Shown: positions 8,288-20,603, counted from the first letter of the stretch. The stretch is 60,282 bases of DNA from Chromobacterium aquaticum (GCF_021129195.1 NZ_JAJOHW010000004.1:1-60282); one strand, 5' to 3'. Notes: a model not told the origin generated them from the letters alone. Program-made: numbers and translations.

Positions 8288-9532
8288 ATGCCTGAAAACA
8301 ATGTGGTTCAAACGCCGGCTCCGCCCTATCCGGAATATTCGGATAAAGTACTGGAACAGCCGGCTGATTATGGTGTGCTGAAGCAGCTGGAAGGCACATG
8401 GGTTAACTACAATCCGGACAAGACGAATCTGGGCTGGGGCTTGCATACCACCTGTATGCCGTCGCCGGGGACGAATTCTGAAACCATTTTCGGCATATTC
8501 CACTTCCTCTGTGAAAACTATACCGAAGAACTCACGTTTTCCCTGGTTGATGGCGGGGTGCGGAATCGGGGCGGCACCAACGAGCAGTTCGCGGGCGCGG
8601 TGAAATACAATCAAAGCATACAACGGGTCAGTGACGGCGTGGGCATTCACGAAGAAGATGGCATGTATTTGTGGATGAATCCGATGTACAACCATGCGGC
8701 TACCGAGGAGTCCGTTATTTCAGATAACGGCTTCCCTGGGATTGCCATTGGCGCCGGCGCCAACGGGCCAAATTACGTGCCTCCATACTCCATTGCGCGT
8801 AGCGGGACCATACCCCATGGCAGCGCGATGATGATCACCGGCGGATTTCAGGCGGACATTCCCGGCAAACCGGAATATCCCACCGGCACCGACTGTTGGA
8901 CTCAGCCTTTTACCAACTCGTGGCCAACGACTCCGCAGCCGCAAGACAATAATACGGTGCCGGCTGCCGTTGCTGCCAACCCCGTGCCCTTGGCTGGGTC
9001 TCCGCTCGCCATTTCACCCAGCATGGGTGCGGCCGCACTGCTGTCGGTTCAGGAGGGGACGCCGGCCGCGCCGCTTAATCTGGATGAACCCGCGCCGGCT
9101 TGGGCGTTTGACAAGTCATTGCCGGCCACCCAGCCGGACAGCAATCTGACTTATTTCCAACGGATTGTCGCTGACCCAAACTACCCGTATTCCGTGCGTC
9201 CGGATTTGCGGCTGCGTGATGTGATCAAAGACCAGCGCATCAAAAAATACACGTTGATTCAGCTCAGCAGCAAACACAATGGCGGGCCGCAAGGCGGGAT
9301 TCTAAATACCCCCTTTGTGAGCACCTTTGCCAATGTTACCGAGATGAATCTGAACTTATGGATACAGACGGTGATAGACAGCGACGGCTGTGAGGTGTTG
9401 CAGCTTCAATATGAACAAGTGCTGTTTTTTGAGTTCATGTTCGGCTCCAACGGCCAGGTGACGCGTTGTCCGCATATCCAAGTCAATACTTTGAGAAAGA
9501 AGTCGACTGGTAGGTCGCATGTAAACTACTAG
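8288..9532 (+). CDS. Heme-binding/FABP-like beta-barrel family protein of unknown role
   Basis: 414 residues without a signal peptide. The N-terminal part has the barrel opening motif VLKQLEGTWVN (about residues 31-41), which resembles the LxGTWxG entry of nitrobindin/FABP-like barrels. The rest contains a Pro/Ala-rich middle segment (about 205-275) and a second beta-rich part ending near SHVNY. The pattern fits large fungal and bacterial proteins loosely annotated as heme-binding or peroxidase-like, but I see no clear heme ligand. The ATG at 8288 follows GAGG. A strong hairpin terminator follows at 9550. Confidence 0.55.
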   Translation: MPENNVVQTPAPPYPEYSDKVLEQPADYGVLKQLEGTWVNYNPDKTNLGWGLHTTCMPSPGTNSETIFGIFHFLCENYTEELTFSLVDGGVRNRGGTNEQFAGAVKYNQSIQRVSDGVGIHEEDGMYLWMNPMYNHAATEESVISDNGFPGIAIGAGANGPNYVPPYSIARSGTIPHGSAMMITGGFQADIPGKPEYPTGTDCWTQPFTNSWPTTPQPQDNNTVPAAVAANPVPLAGSPLAISPSMGAAALLSVQEGTPAAPLNLDEPAPAWAFDKSLPATQPDSNLTYFQRIVADPNYPYSVRPDLRLRDVIKDQRIKKYTLIQLSSKHNGGPQGGILNTPFVSTFANVTEMNLNLWIQTVIDSDGCEVLQLQYEQVLFFEFMFGSNGQVTRCPHIQVNTLRKKSTGRSHVNY

Positions 9533-9549
9533 GACTCTTTTGACAAAAG

Positions 9550-9582
9550 CACCGCTTCACAGCGTTGAAGCGGTGTTTCTTA
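9550..9582 (+). terminator. Rho-independent terminator
   Basis: The stem CACCGCTTC/GAAGCGGTG is followed by TTTCTT. The same hairpin family occurs at 25197-25228, where it also lies next to a Bro-N gene, so terminator and gene 3' end were duplicated together. Confidence 0.75.
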
Positions 9583-9603
9583 TTGCGATGCGGGATTAGC
9601 GGC

Positions 9604-9900
9604 CTAACCGTCTATTCTCTCCGACAAGCGCAGCTGGCGGACGGTGGCCAGCTTGAGCAACTCCGTGTGGGTGAGCGGCGTCTTGCCGGGTGGAGCAATC
9701 AGCTCTGAGCCTGGAGACGCTGCTGTTCAAGCCACTCAGCGCTGCCGCGCGCCTGGCTTCTTGATGCGGCGGAACGCCTCGTCCAGCTCGCCTTGGCTAG
9801 TCACAATACCGGCTCCGCCTCATCCGCCAGCCACGCCCCAGCGGCTTGCCCGGCGCCTTCTGCAAATCCTTCAGCTCCAGCATCATGGCCGCAGCTACGG
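9604..9900 (-). pseudogene. Bro-N antirepressor pseudogene
   Basis: A decayed paralogue of the intact Bro-N gene at 25398-26057. The 3' end aligns closely from the stop codon (CTA on the plus strand) through GGTGGCCAGCTTGAGCAACTCC. An internal deletion then removes about 240 bp relative to the intact copy (between about 25537 and 25780). Similarity resumes at GCGCGCCTGGCTTCTTGATG and runs to about 9900. Further small indels destroy the frame. The 5' end with the leader ORF and RNA region is missing. It marks a dead phage- or plasmid-derived module. Confidence 0.75.
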
Positions 9901-9954
9901 ATGTCAGGCGGCTCTGGTAAAATGATCAGGCTTTAAGAGTTGTATAGGAAGCCC

Positions 9955-10011
9955 ATGACAATGAAGAAGCATAAGAGCGCTGCGCGCTTGCCGAGCGGGC
10001 TCTATTTTTAG
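9955..10011 (+). pseudogene. Possible N-terminal remnant of a phage integrase
   Basis: A GGAAG site precedes an 18-codon ORF, MTMKKHKSAARLPSGLYF, then TAG. The basic run followed by LPxGLY resembles the first residues of lambda-type tyrosine recombinases (for example RDLPPNLY). It lies directly beside the Bro-N pseudogene, which fits a prophage remnant. A functional short peptide cannot be excluded, and the resemblance is brief. Confidence 0.3.
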
Positions 10012-10037
10012 AACTTAATAGGATGACTGGAGATAAA

Positions 10038-10463
10038 ATGCATTTTTGCCGTGTGTTTATTGTTACGCTTTTGGCTGGTATGGCTGGATGCGCGACCACG
10101 CCAAATTATAAAGGAATGAGCTTGGATAGCTTTGTCAATAAAATAGAGGGCAGGGAAGCATGGGCGCCAGGCATATTCTCGGCTTCTCGTGTGAAAAAGC
10201 AAACCAGCATCTCTCCCGACGCGGCGGCAAAGTCTTTCCTTGATTGGTGCGGCGCTAATGGCTTGCATGGCCAGGATGGTTTTGAGAAAGATATTCGGGT
10301 GTTGGGGAAAAAATCGATAAACGCTATGACTTGTGCTGGCATGGACGGGAAGCCTGTTGCCGGATTCGCCGCTTTTGAGGGTGGGACTTTGGCATTTTAT
10401 ATGCCTCGCGATATGTCGGAGCTGCACAAGCTTGCACAAGATCAACTCGGGAAGAGCAACTGA
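10038..10463 (+). CDS. Small lipoprotein of unknown function
   Basis: 141 residues. The N terminus MHFCRVFIVTLLAGMAGC carries a lipobox (MAGC) with the acylated Cys at 18, so the protein should be membrane-anchored. The mature domain has three further Cys residues (in LDWCGANG, MTCAGM and near the start). It is rich in Lys and Asp/Glu and has no motif I recognise. ATG 10038 is preferred over ATG 10023 because GGAG lies at the right distance. Base composition is lower in GC than the core genes, consistent with acquired DNA. Confidence 0.65.
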   Translation: MHFCRVFIVTLLAGMAGCATTPNYKGMSLDSFVNKIEGREAWAPGIFSASRVKKQTSISPDAAAKSFLDWCGANGLHGQDGFEKDIRVLGKKSINAMTCAGMDGKPVAGFAAFEGGTLAFYMPRDMSELHKLAQDQLGKSN

Positions 10464-10499
10464 TATTGTCGTGAGAGCGTGCAATTAATCTTTGCCTGA

Positions 10500-11040
10500 T
10501 TAAAGCATGATGCCCGGAATATAAGGGGGAGCCTCCATGCCGATGCTCATCATCGCTCGATAGTCATCTGCGCTGCGAATTTCATGCATTGGATTGAGGC
10601 CGGTTTGAGACATGTGCTGCTGCAGCCAGCTCGGACTCGCTTCAAAACCCGCGGCGTCAATCAAGACCAGCGATGCGACGAGGTGGGGCATGGTGGCTGC
10701 CAAATGGGCGGCGATGGTCCCGCCCATGGAATTGCCTATCAGACGAACGCGCCTGACATTCAGCGTGGCAAACCACTCCTTGAGTCTTTCCGCCTGGGCC
10801 TGGATGCGGTAGTCCAAATTCAGGTCTCGCCATGCCCGGGCAGGTCTGGAATCAACAATGGAAATGGCTTGCCCAAATGCTTGGCAAAGCGCGCCCATGA
10901 ACTTTTATCCGCGGCGGCGCCATGCAGCAGCACGGCATCTTCTGTGCCGCGGCCAGCTTGCTTGGTCAGATAGTGAATGCGGCCGAAAGAGAGCGGGGTC
11001 GATTCGCCAGCCAGTCCAGCGCGCCTGCACTCGGATGCGA
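10500..11040 (-). pseudogene. Truncated, frameshifted alpha/beta-hydrolase (lipase-like)
   Basis: On the minus strand one frame gives VLLHGAAADKSSWARFAKHL and LLIPDLPGHGET. Around 10830 the reading frame shifts and continues as NLDYRIQAQAERLKEW, then the nucleophile motif GNSMGG and LVLIDAAG. The order is that of a lipase or hydrolase of about 290-310 residues, but the N-terminal leader, the catalytic His region and frame continuity are lost. The 3' side stops at 10500, and the 5' side runs into a partial MITE at 11053. It is non-functional as it stands. Confidence 0.7.
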
Positions 11041-11052
11041 GGCCTTTGCCTA

Positions 11053-11097
11053 TTCACCTTGTCTCGCCCTGGCTCGCGAGACTTGGAACAGGCTCTT
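11053..11097 (-). repeat. Partial MITE-like element, copy C (one end)
   Basis: CCTTGTCTCGCCC followed by CTCGCGAGAC, TTGGAACAGGCTC and TTA matches the right end of copy F (53022-53067). The remaining two thirds of the element are missing. It borders the hydrolase pseudogene and the palindromic repeat at 11102. Confidence 0.65.
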
Positions 11098-11101
11098 AAA
11101 C

Positions 11102-11207
11102 CCGCTAACAAAACCCCTGATCCCGCGTTGCGCCTGCTTGTCGTACGACTGGTACTGCCTGCGTCGGCGCGCCTTGGCTCAGCTTCTCTGCGAGGTTTTG
11201 TTAGCGG
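11102..11207. repeat. 106-bp palindromic element with 14-bp terminal inverted repeats
   Basis: The ends CCGCTAACAAAACC and GGTTTTGTTAGCGG are a perfect 14-bp inverted repeat. The 8-mer GGCTCTTA occurs on both sides (11091-11098 and 11206-11213), which looks like a target duplication. The interior is non-coding. It appears to have inserted at the end of the partial MITE at 11053. Confidence 0.6.
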
Positions 11208-11486
11208 CTCTTAGTGAAAGAGGCGCTGGTCCAGCACAATCCACGCCAGCTGGTTTGCCATCTAGGTGCGTGATATCCGGGTTCCACTGGCCCCCAAACC
11301 ACGCCTACCGGTCCATGAGTGATTTCACCAATAAGTATAAATGCATATTCATTTGTCTTTTAATATCTCTTATATAAATTTAGATGATGACGGCATTTCG
11401 CCGCCGAACAAGCCACGGGCGTCAACCTAAGCGCGCATGCCGAGTGACGCGCCGGAAACCGCTTGACCATGCAAAGGAGTGTCGCA
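11208..11486. other. Gene-free spacer before the flavoprotein gene
   Basis: Degraded sequence. A short minus-strand stretch with ITHLDGKPAG could be a dead gene, but I cannot assign it. The last 40 bp hold the AAGGAG ribosome site of the next gene. Confidence 0.35.
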
Positions 11487-13076
11487 ATGAAGCAAGTCCC
11501 CACGCGCGGCGACAAGTCGCTGATCTTGAGCGACAAGCAAGGCTTTGACCGGCGCTGGTTTGCGCCGGAGCTGCAAGCGGTTTACGTGCCGGCTCGCTAT
11601 GAGCAGGTGGAAGAATATGTTGGCGCCGCGCTGAGCGAATTCGGCCGCAATGTGAAAATCGCTTCCGGCCGCCACTGTTACGAGAACTTTGTCTACAACG
11701 ACAGCACCCGCGCCATCATCGACATGTCCGCGCTCAATCAGGTGGGTTTCGATGCGGAGCGCAATGCCTATTTTGTCGATGCCGGTTGCGAGAACTGGGG
11801 CGTGTACCGCGCCTTGCTCAATGGCTACGGCAAAACCCTGCCGGCCGGCTCCTGCTATTCGGTGGGGGCGGGCGGCCATATCACCGGCGGCGGTTATGGC
11901 CTGCTGTCGCGCCTGCATGGTTTGACGGTTGACCATCTCTCCGGCGTAGACATCGTCACCAGGGACGCGGCGCTGGGCCAGGTGAAACTGCGCCATGTTT
12001 CCGAACAAAGCAGCGATCAAGCGGAGCGCGATTTGTTCTGGGCCTTGCGCGGCGCCGGCTGCGGCAATTTCGGCGTGATCGTGCGTTATTATTTTGCCAA
12101 GCTGCCCAATGCGCCGGCCTATGCCACGCAATGGTCTTTTGCCTGGGACTGGAAGAATATCAATCAACAAGTCTTTGGCGATTTGCTGGATCTGTATGCG
12201 GAAATCTGCGAGAGCATGCCCAATACCGATTTCAGCCTGCTGAAACTCAATCATGTTTCCAATGGGCAGATCGGCCTGCTGGTGCAATTCGCGTCCTTGC
12301 CAAGCATGGACTTTCACCTGCATTGCCAGCAGGTGGAGACGCGGGTGCAGTATTGGCAAAATCGCTTAGTCGCCATCGCGCCAGCCGTCGTCGCGCCGCA
12401 GCCCATGGGCGGCCACCCGGGCTGGATGCAAACCACGCACAGCCACTTAAGCCCACAGCACTTAACCTATCTGGAGGCGCTGCAAACGGTAAACGGCTCC
12501 GGCCCCAACCAGTTTGGCAAATACAAATCAGCCTATATGAACAAGGCATTTCCGTCTTGCCAAAAGGATCAGATTTACAGCTGGCTGCACCAGCAGCCGG
12601 AAGGGCTGAGTGCCGATGCGTTGAAGCAAAGCCTGCTGCAGGTGGACAGTTACGGCGGCGTGATCAACGAATACGCCAGCACGGCCACGCCAGTGCCGCA
12701 GCGCGGCTCCACCATGAAGCTGCAGTATCAAACCTATTGGAACAACGACTCCCTGCCTGGGAAGCGCCATGGCGAAAATGGCGGGGAACAGGCCCAGGCG
12801 CACCTGGGCTGGATCAATGGCTTCTACCAGTCGGTGTATGCCGATTACGGCGGCACGCCCAACCCGAAAAACGACAAGGACGGCGTAGTGGACGGCTGCT
12901 ATTACAACTACCCCGATTGCGATTTGGGCTCTCACGAAAACGGCAAGATCGATCAGGCCATGGAACTGTATTTCCAGGAAAACTACCGCCGCGCGCCGCG
13001 CAATCTGGTGCAGGTGAAGCAGCGGTGGGACCCGCAAAACTATTTCCATCATGCGCAATCTATACCCGTCAAATAA
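11487..13076 (+). CDS. FAD-linked oxidase, VAO/berberine-bridge family
   Basis: 529 residues of the vanillyl-alcohol-oxidase fold. The N-terminal FAD-binding half holds GRHCYENF (about residues 60-67), whose His is placed for 8-alpha-histidyl FAD linkage. It also holds PAGSCYSVGAGGH (about 121-133), whose Cys matches the 6-S-cysteinyl site of bicovalent flavin oxidases such as GOOX, and GGGYGLLSRLHGL. The C terminus with RWDPQNYFHHAQSI is the BBE motif. No signal peptide is visible. It is probably a carbohydrate, alcohol or secondary-metabolite oxidase producing hydrogen peroxide. ATG 11487 has AAGGAG at good spacing; two in-frame starts just upstream are weaker. Confidence 0.85.
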   Translation: MKQVPTRGDKSLILSDKQGFDRRWFAPELQAVYVPARYEQVEEYVGAALSEFGRNVKIASGRHCYENFVYNDSTRAIIDMSALNQVGFDAERNAYFVDAGCENWGVYRALLNGYGKTLPAGSCYSVGAGGHITGGGYGLLSRLHGLTVDHLSGVDIVTRDAALGQVKLRHVSEQSSDQAERDLFWALRGAGCGNFGVIVRYYFAKLPNAPAYATQWSFAWDWKNINQQVFGDLLDLYAEICESMPNTDFSLLKLNHVSNGQIGLLVQFASLPSMDFHLHCQQVETRVQYWQNRLVAIAPAVVAPQPMGGHPGWMQTTHSHLSPQHLTYLEALQTVNGSGPNQFGKYKSAYMNKAFPSCQKDQIYSWLHQQPEGLSADALKQSLLQVDSYGGVINEYASTATPVPQRGSTMKLQYQTYWNNDSLPGKRHGENGGEQAQAHLGWINGFYQSVYADYGGTPNPKNDKDGVVDGCYYNYPDCDLGSHENGKIDQAMELYFQENYRRAPRNLVQVKQRWDPQNYFHHAQSIPVK

Positions 13077-13359
13077 GGGGCGGTACTCGGCCGCTATTAA
13101 GCATATGAAGCCCATCGGGCGGCCGGGCGCCACGCCGATTTGCGTGTCGTCTTGGGGCGGCGCGGAGGGGCATAGGGTGCGCTACCCGGCATGAGCCATC
13201 CGGCGAAACCCAGCTCACCGCCGGGCATCGCACCGCCCAGCGATACCCGGCCAATCGACACTTCGCATGGGGCGGCGTGACGCGAGGCGGGCGGGACAGC
13301 GGGCGCGTCCGGGCTGCTGAGCGAGAGTAGCGCCTGAGGCCCGCCAGAGGCTCCATGAA

Positions 13360-13668
13360 CTAGACCAGGCTGTTGATGCGGCTTAAGCCCTGACTCAGGC
13401 GCTGTTGCGCCGGCTCCAGCAGCGCTGCGGCTTCCTCGCTGTTCAACAGCAAGGGCTCGTCGCGGCGTTGCAGCAGGGTCAGGATGGCCTGCAGGCCGAG
13501 ATGGGCGGCGCGGATGTCGATCAAGCCTTGCATCAGGCGGGCGTCCATCTCTTCGCATTGCCGGGCCAGTTGGCGGCCAAGCTGGGGCAATGCGGTTGGG
13601 TCCTGAGCGTTGCACAGTTTTTGGTTCAAGCGTCTTAATTGCTCCATGGCGGGCAAGTCAGTACTCAT
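13360..13668 (-). CDS. Small all-helical protein of unknown function
   Basis: 102 residues, rich in Leu, Gln and Arg and probably fully alpha-helical. It contains heptad-like stretches (LRRLNQKLCNAQ, LLEPAQQRLSQGL) and no membrane segment. AGGAAT precedes the ATG on the minus strand. It lies 67 bp downstream of the porin gene on the same strand, so it may be read from the bgl operon. Nothing in it suggests sugar metabolism. I do not recognise the family. Confidence 0.65.
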   Translation of the reverse strand: MSTDLPAMEQLRRLNQKLCNAQDPTALPQLGRQLARQCEEMDARLMQGLIDIRAAHLGLQAILTLLQRRDEPLLLNSEEAAALLEPAQQRLSQGLSRINSLV

Positions 13669-13735
13669 CGTGGCATTCCTTTGTTTTTACCCATTTGGAA
13701 AGCCCTGCAAGGGGCGTAGTTCTTTGGGTTCCACA

Positions 13736-15115
13736 TTAGAAGTTGATGGCGGTTTTTAGGCCGACAACCCAAGCGTCGGAAGTTTGGGCAATGCCGCCGG
13801 GACGCCCCCAATACTGGATCAAGGGCTGCAACTCCAGCCATGGGGTTGCTTTGAAGCGGTAATACAATTCGGCATTCACGGAAGACTCCGGCAGCGGCGC
13901 ATAACGTGGATCGCTATGGTCCTCGACGCCGCCTTGCTGATTCAGGAAGTTCTGGCTGCGGCGAAAATTGGCGCTGCCTTGCATTTTGGCGACGCCCAGC
14001 GCCAGCCAGTCGTTTGGCCGGGCGTCAAACAGGCCGCGATAGCGCAAGGCCAGCGAGGTGGAATAGCGCGACTTATTGCTGCGCTGGTCCGCCAAACCCA
14101 GGCTCCAGGCCAGGCTCAAACCCCGGTTGGCGTTATCGGCGTGGCGGTTCAGTTGCTGGTTGAAGCCGGTATATAGGAACCAAGTGTCGCGGTAGTGGCG
14201 ATAACCCCCGGGGTCCAGCGCGCCGGGGCCGCCGGACTGGCCGAGATAGAGATCGGCTTGCTTGGCATTGGTGTACAGCAGGCCCAGGCTGTAAATGCCG
14301 GGCAGGCCGAAGCGGCGGGTGCGCCACTCGGCTTCCAATGGCAGCAGCAAGCCCCGGCTGCCGTCGGTGGACACGCTCCAGGCGTGGCCGCGCGTCGGCG
14401 CTTGCGAGTTTTGCTCCAGCACGCCGGCCAAGAGGGTCAGTTCCGGCGTGAGCCGATACTGCACGGTGCTGCCCCAGTAATGCACGTTCCAGTTATACCA
14501 AGTGCCGGAATCCGCCGACTTGCCGCCGCACAGGCTGAGCATCTGGAAGTCGCAGGGAATGATCTGATCGAAGTCCTGCACCTTGTTCATCAAGCCTATC
14601 CGCCACTGCAAGCGGCCGTCGAGCCAGCTGTTCCGGAAATTCAGCCAACCCAGCCGGGTAATGGACTGGCCGCCCCAGCTTTCCTGCGCCAGATCGTTGA
14701 AGCCGACGCGGAGGTCTTGCAGCCGCGAACTGGTCAGGTTGTTGTCATGGTTGCGGTTGACGATATTGCCCTCGATCGCGGCATTGGGCATGCCGGTCAG
14801 CGCCGCCAGGCTTTGGCTGAAAGTCAGCGAAAACTGGTCGATGTATTCGGCTTTCTTGTCCGTGTTGTAACCGCCTTTGGCGTTGTAGGCGGTTTGGATG
14901 ACATGGGCCAGCTGGTATTCGAAGCCATGGGCTTGCAAGGCCTGGCGCAGCCCGAGGCGGCTGCTGAACAGATCGCCGGCCGGCGCTTCGAAACCCAGCA
15001 CTGCGCCGTTCCAGCGGCTATTTTCCGCGAGGGCAGCGGTGTACAGCAAAGCGCCAAAGATCAGACTCAAAATCCGTGGCGAAGACCACATGGCAGTGAA
15101 AAAAGCGAAGCGCAT
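13736..15115 (-). CDS. Carbohydrate-selective outer-membrane porin, OprB family
   Basis: 459 residues. The N-terminal signal sequence ends near LYTAALAEN, and the mature protein has alternating beta-strands with aromatic girdles. The last residue is Phe after KTAIN, the usual outer-membrane assembly signature. Segments such as GWLNFRNSWLDGRLQWRIGLMNKVQDFD, split over a strand-turn-strand unit, fit OprB-type sugar porins. It is the last clear member of the bgl operon, in the position held by BglH in enteric bgl operons. It presumably admits aryl-beta-glucosides or cellobiose to the periplasm. Confidence 0.85.
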   Translation of the reverse strand: MRFAFFTAMWSSPRILSLIFGALLYTAALAENSRWNGAVLGFEAPAGDLFSSRLGLRQALQAHGFEYQLAHVIQTAYNAKGGYNTDKKAEYIDQFSLTFSQSLAALTGMPNAAIEGNIVNRNHDNNLTSSRLQDLRVGFNDLAQESWGGQSITRLGWLNFRNSWLDGRLQWRIGLMNKVQDFDQIIPCDFQMLSLCGGKSADSGTWYNWNVHYWGSTVQYRLTPELTLLAGVLEQNSQAPTRGHAWSVSTDGSRGLLLPLEAEWRTRRFGLPGIYSLGLLYTNAKQADLYLGQSGGPGALDPGGYRHYRDTWFLYTGFNQQLNRHADNANRGLSLAWSLGLADQRSNKSRYSTSLALRYRGLFDARPNDWLALGVAKMQGSANFRRSQNFLNQQGGVEDHSDPRYAPLPESSVNAELYYRFKATPWLELQPLIQYWGRPGGIAQTSDAWVVGLKTAINF

Positions 15116-15237
15116 GATTCTCTCCCAATGATTCCGGCGGCTGCCCAGGCGCGGGCAAGGCCCGCCCCTGGCCTATGGCAGCGCCCTTGGTGCTTCGGCC
15201 TGCCGTCGGCAGGCCGCGACTGTTCCCGTTTCTGCGA

Positions 15238-18637
<3,400 letters not shown>

Positions 18638-18666
18638 TCAAGCCAGCCGGCGAGTAAAGCTCTGCT

Positions 18667-19485
18667 TTATAAACGGCTGATGTGGATGGCGAGGAACATC
18701 AGCTCGTCCGGTTCCAGCGCCCTCTGGTACTGCTCCCAAATAAAGCCGCCAACACACTCCGCGTTGAGCCATGCCCGCGGATAACTGGCTTTCACCGCCG
18801 CGTGCAGGCTGGGGTCTCCCGCTTGTAGCTGCTGTTGCGACAACACGCGCTGCGCAAAAAATTTCAGGTGGGCGATGAAGCGGTGGTAGTTCAGCGCCTG
18901 CTCGTCCAGCTCCAGCCCTTGCTGGTCTTTGACGATGCGCAGAATCTGCCGCATCAGCTGGTTAATGGCCTGCATTTCCGAAGCCTCGCTGTTCAATTGC
19001 GCATTCGCCAAATGCCAGGCGATGAAGCCCGCCTCATCCTCCGGCAGGCTCAGTCCCAGTTGTTGCTCGATCAGCGCCAGCGCTTGCAAGCCAAGGGCGA
19101 ATTCCGTCGGGTAGAGCCTGCGCATCTCCCATTGCAGCGCATTGTGCAGGGCAATGCCCTGGCGCTGGCGTTCAATCGCGAAATGGCAATGATCCAGCAA
19201 GGCCAGGTAGACCTCGTCGGGCAATCGGCCCAATTGTTTCTTCGCCAGTTTGAGGATGTCGTTGCAGACCGCCATCTCCTCGGCGGGAATGCCGCTCAAG
19301 ACCTCGCTCAAGCGAGACATCAGCTCGTGGTTTTGCAAGGCGAAGATTTTTTCGACCAGCGCCGGATCCAGCGCGTCTCCCGGCCGTTTTTGAAACCCCA
19401 CGCCGCGGCCCATGGCCACCAGTTCCTGATGCTGTTCGGTCAATACGAGGGCCGCATTGTTATTCAAGATTTTGCTGATTTTCAT
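18667..19485 (-). CDS. bglG: BglG/LicT-family transcription antiterminator
   Basis: 272 residues. The N-terminal RNA-binding CAT domain begins MKISKILNNNAALVL and includes GRGVGFQKRPGD (about residues 27-38). Two PRD domains follow (about 65-170 and 172-272), with the conserved His residues in LLDHCHFAIERQ, GFIAWHLANA, YHRFIAHLKFF and LAIHISRL. PTS-dependent phosphorylation of these His residues sets dimerisation. It is the first gene of the operon and is flanked by RAT/terminator pairs on both sides, so it would control its own expression and that of bglF, bglA and the porin. Confidence 0.93.
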   Translation of the reverse strand: MKISKILNNNAALVLTEQHQELVAMGRGVGFQKRPGDALDPALVEKIFALQNHELMSRLSEVLSGIPAEEMAVCNDILKLAKKQLGRLPDEVYLALLDHCHFAIERQRQGIALHNALQWEMRRLYPTEFALGLQALALIEQQLGLSLPEDEAGFIAWHLANAQLNSEASEMQAINQLMRQILRIVKDQQGLELDEQALNYHRFIAHLKFFAQRVLSQQQLQAGDPSLHAAVKASYPRAWLNAECVGGFIWEQYQRALEPDELMFLAIHISRL

Positions 19486-19502
19486 ATCGCGTATCCAGAA
19501 AG

Positions 19503-19545
19503 CAAAAAACCTGACGGCTGGGCTGAAGCCAAGTCATCAGGTTTT
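19503..19545 (-). terminator. Antitermination-controlled terminator upstream of bglG
   Basis: On the minus strand AAAACCTGATGACTTGG pairs with the downstream arm ending TCAGGTTTTTTGC. The 5' arm overlaps the RAT at 19539-19568. Together with the site before bglF this gives two switches in series. Confidence 0.82.
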
Positions 19546-19568
19546 GCCTGCCTGCGCAGTAACAATCC
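19539..19568 (-). promoter_or_regulatory. RAT antiterminator site before bglG
   Basis: The minus strand reads GGATTGTTACTGCGCAGGCA then GGCAAAACCT, a close match to the RAT consensus. It is the leader site of the operon, so autoregulation by BglG is expected. Confidence 0.88.
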
Positions 19569-19639
19569 TTGAGCACAAACATCTGGTTTGACGACGCGGG
19601 AGTCAAGCCGCGGCGTTGACCCAGGGAGCCGTCAACGCA

Positions 19640-20280
19640 TAAAAGCACAGGGCGATGAAAAAAACAACTTAATTTATTAAAAATAAGACGTTTCGATGCC
19701 GGCGGATACGGCGGCCAAGCAGGGTGGGCAGCCGGGCGATTTTGCTGCAGTGGCGAAAGCGTGGTGAAGCGTCATCCGGCGTTGGAAATCTGTTTGGCGA
19801 GGCGCGGGCAGGCGGGTGACAAGGTGGCAAGACCGGAGACCTTTCTGATGCGGCCGCTGGTGAAGGCTCCCTGCCACGGCCTGTCCAGGAGTGGAGGCAT
19901 GTGTGGCTCCAGAGGGCCGCGATTTTTTGGACTTGAGCTATCTGGGGAATGGCTTGCCAATCTTGCGCGGCATATTAGGCATAGCGCGAGGCACAGAGGG
20001 CTGAGATGGGGGCGAGACGCCAAGAAGGGGGCTTTCTGATGGAAGCGCTTGGCTAGATGGCCATGGATTTGATATTAGTCGTGTGACATTGCTAGTTGAA
20101 TGGCATATGATTTTGGTTTGATATGTTTTTGCAAAACTGCCGAGGACTCCATGCACCAGGATTTCAGGTCTTACTTCCATTTCTCAGGTCGTTCACTGCT
20201 AGACAAGTCGATCAACTGTCTGGACTGCCCACGCTTCTGTAGGCAATCGTGCCCGATGATTTGAGCATAGGAGGATGTCT
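19640..20280. other. Long gene-free region upstream of the bgl operon
   Basis: The first part (about 19600-19690) should hold the bgl promoter on the minus strand; it has an AT-rich stretch around 19668-19690. The rest, to the IS3 remnant, has only short open frames with no recognisable protein. TGTCTGGACTGCCCACGC near 20217 may be the left end of the dead IS. Confidence 0.4.
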
Positions 20281-20402
20281 ATGAGCACACAGCGTTTCAC
20301 GCCTGAATTCAAAGAAGAAACTGTCAAACAGGTAACTGAGCGTGATTACTCTGTTGCTGAAGTTTCCGTCTGATTTGGGGTTTCCAGCCACAGCCTGCCT
20401 TG
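20281..20402 (+). pseudogene. IS3-family transposase OrfA remnant
   Basis: AGGAGG and ATG are followed by MSTQRFTPEFKEETVKQVTE, then RDYSVAEVSV, an in-frame TGA, and FGVSSHSL. This is the N-terminal HTH of IS3-type OrfA (usually ending SSHSLYKWVK). The element stops about 40 codons in, and no OrfB is present. It marks the left border of the accessory island. Confidence 0.8.
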
Positions 20403-20603
20403 TGCAGGCGAAGATTGGAAGAGTCTAAAAAGCTAAGCGGAATATTGCCATGGGGTTCGGGGATTTATCTGTGTACATTACTCACTCATAAAACGCACGT
20501 GGTAGTTCGCGCGGCTACGGCACAATTTTAATATTATTAAAAGCGTGGGTACACGTTATAGCAATAATGTTCCGCTGTGGTGTTGGCTAACAAGGAGGTA
20601 TGC

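Noticed and set aside
13097-13615. 172-codon frame on the minus strand overlapping the small helical gene
   Set aside because: Pro/Arg/Ala-rich translation; the overlapping 13360-13668 frame has a ribosome site and a plausible helical protein.
19761-20039. 92-codon plus-strand frame between the bgl operon and the IS3 remnant
   Set aside because: No ribosome site, no recognisable motif, and opposing frames of similar length overlap it.
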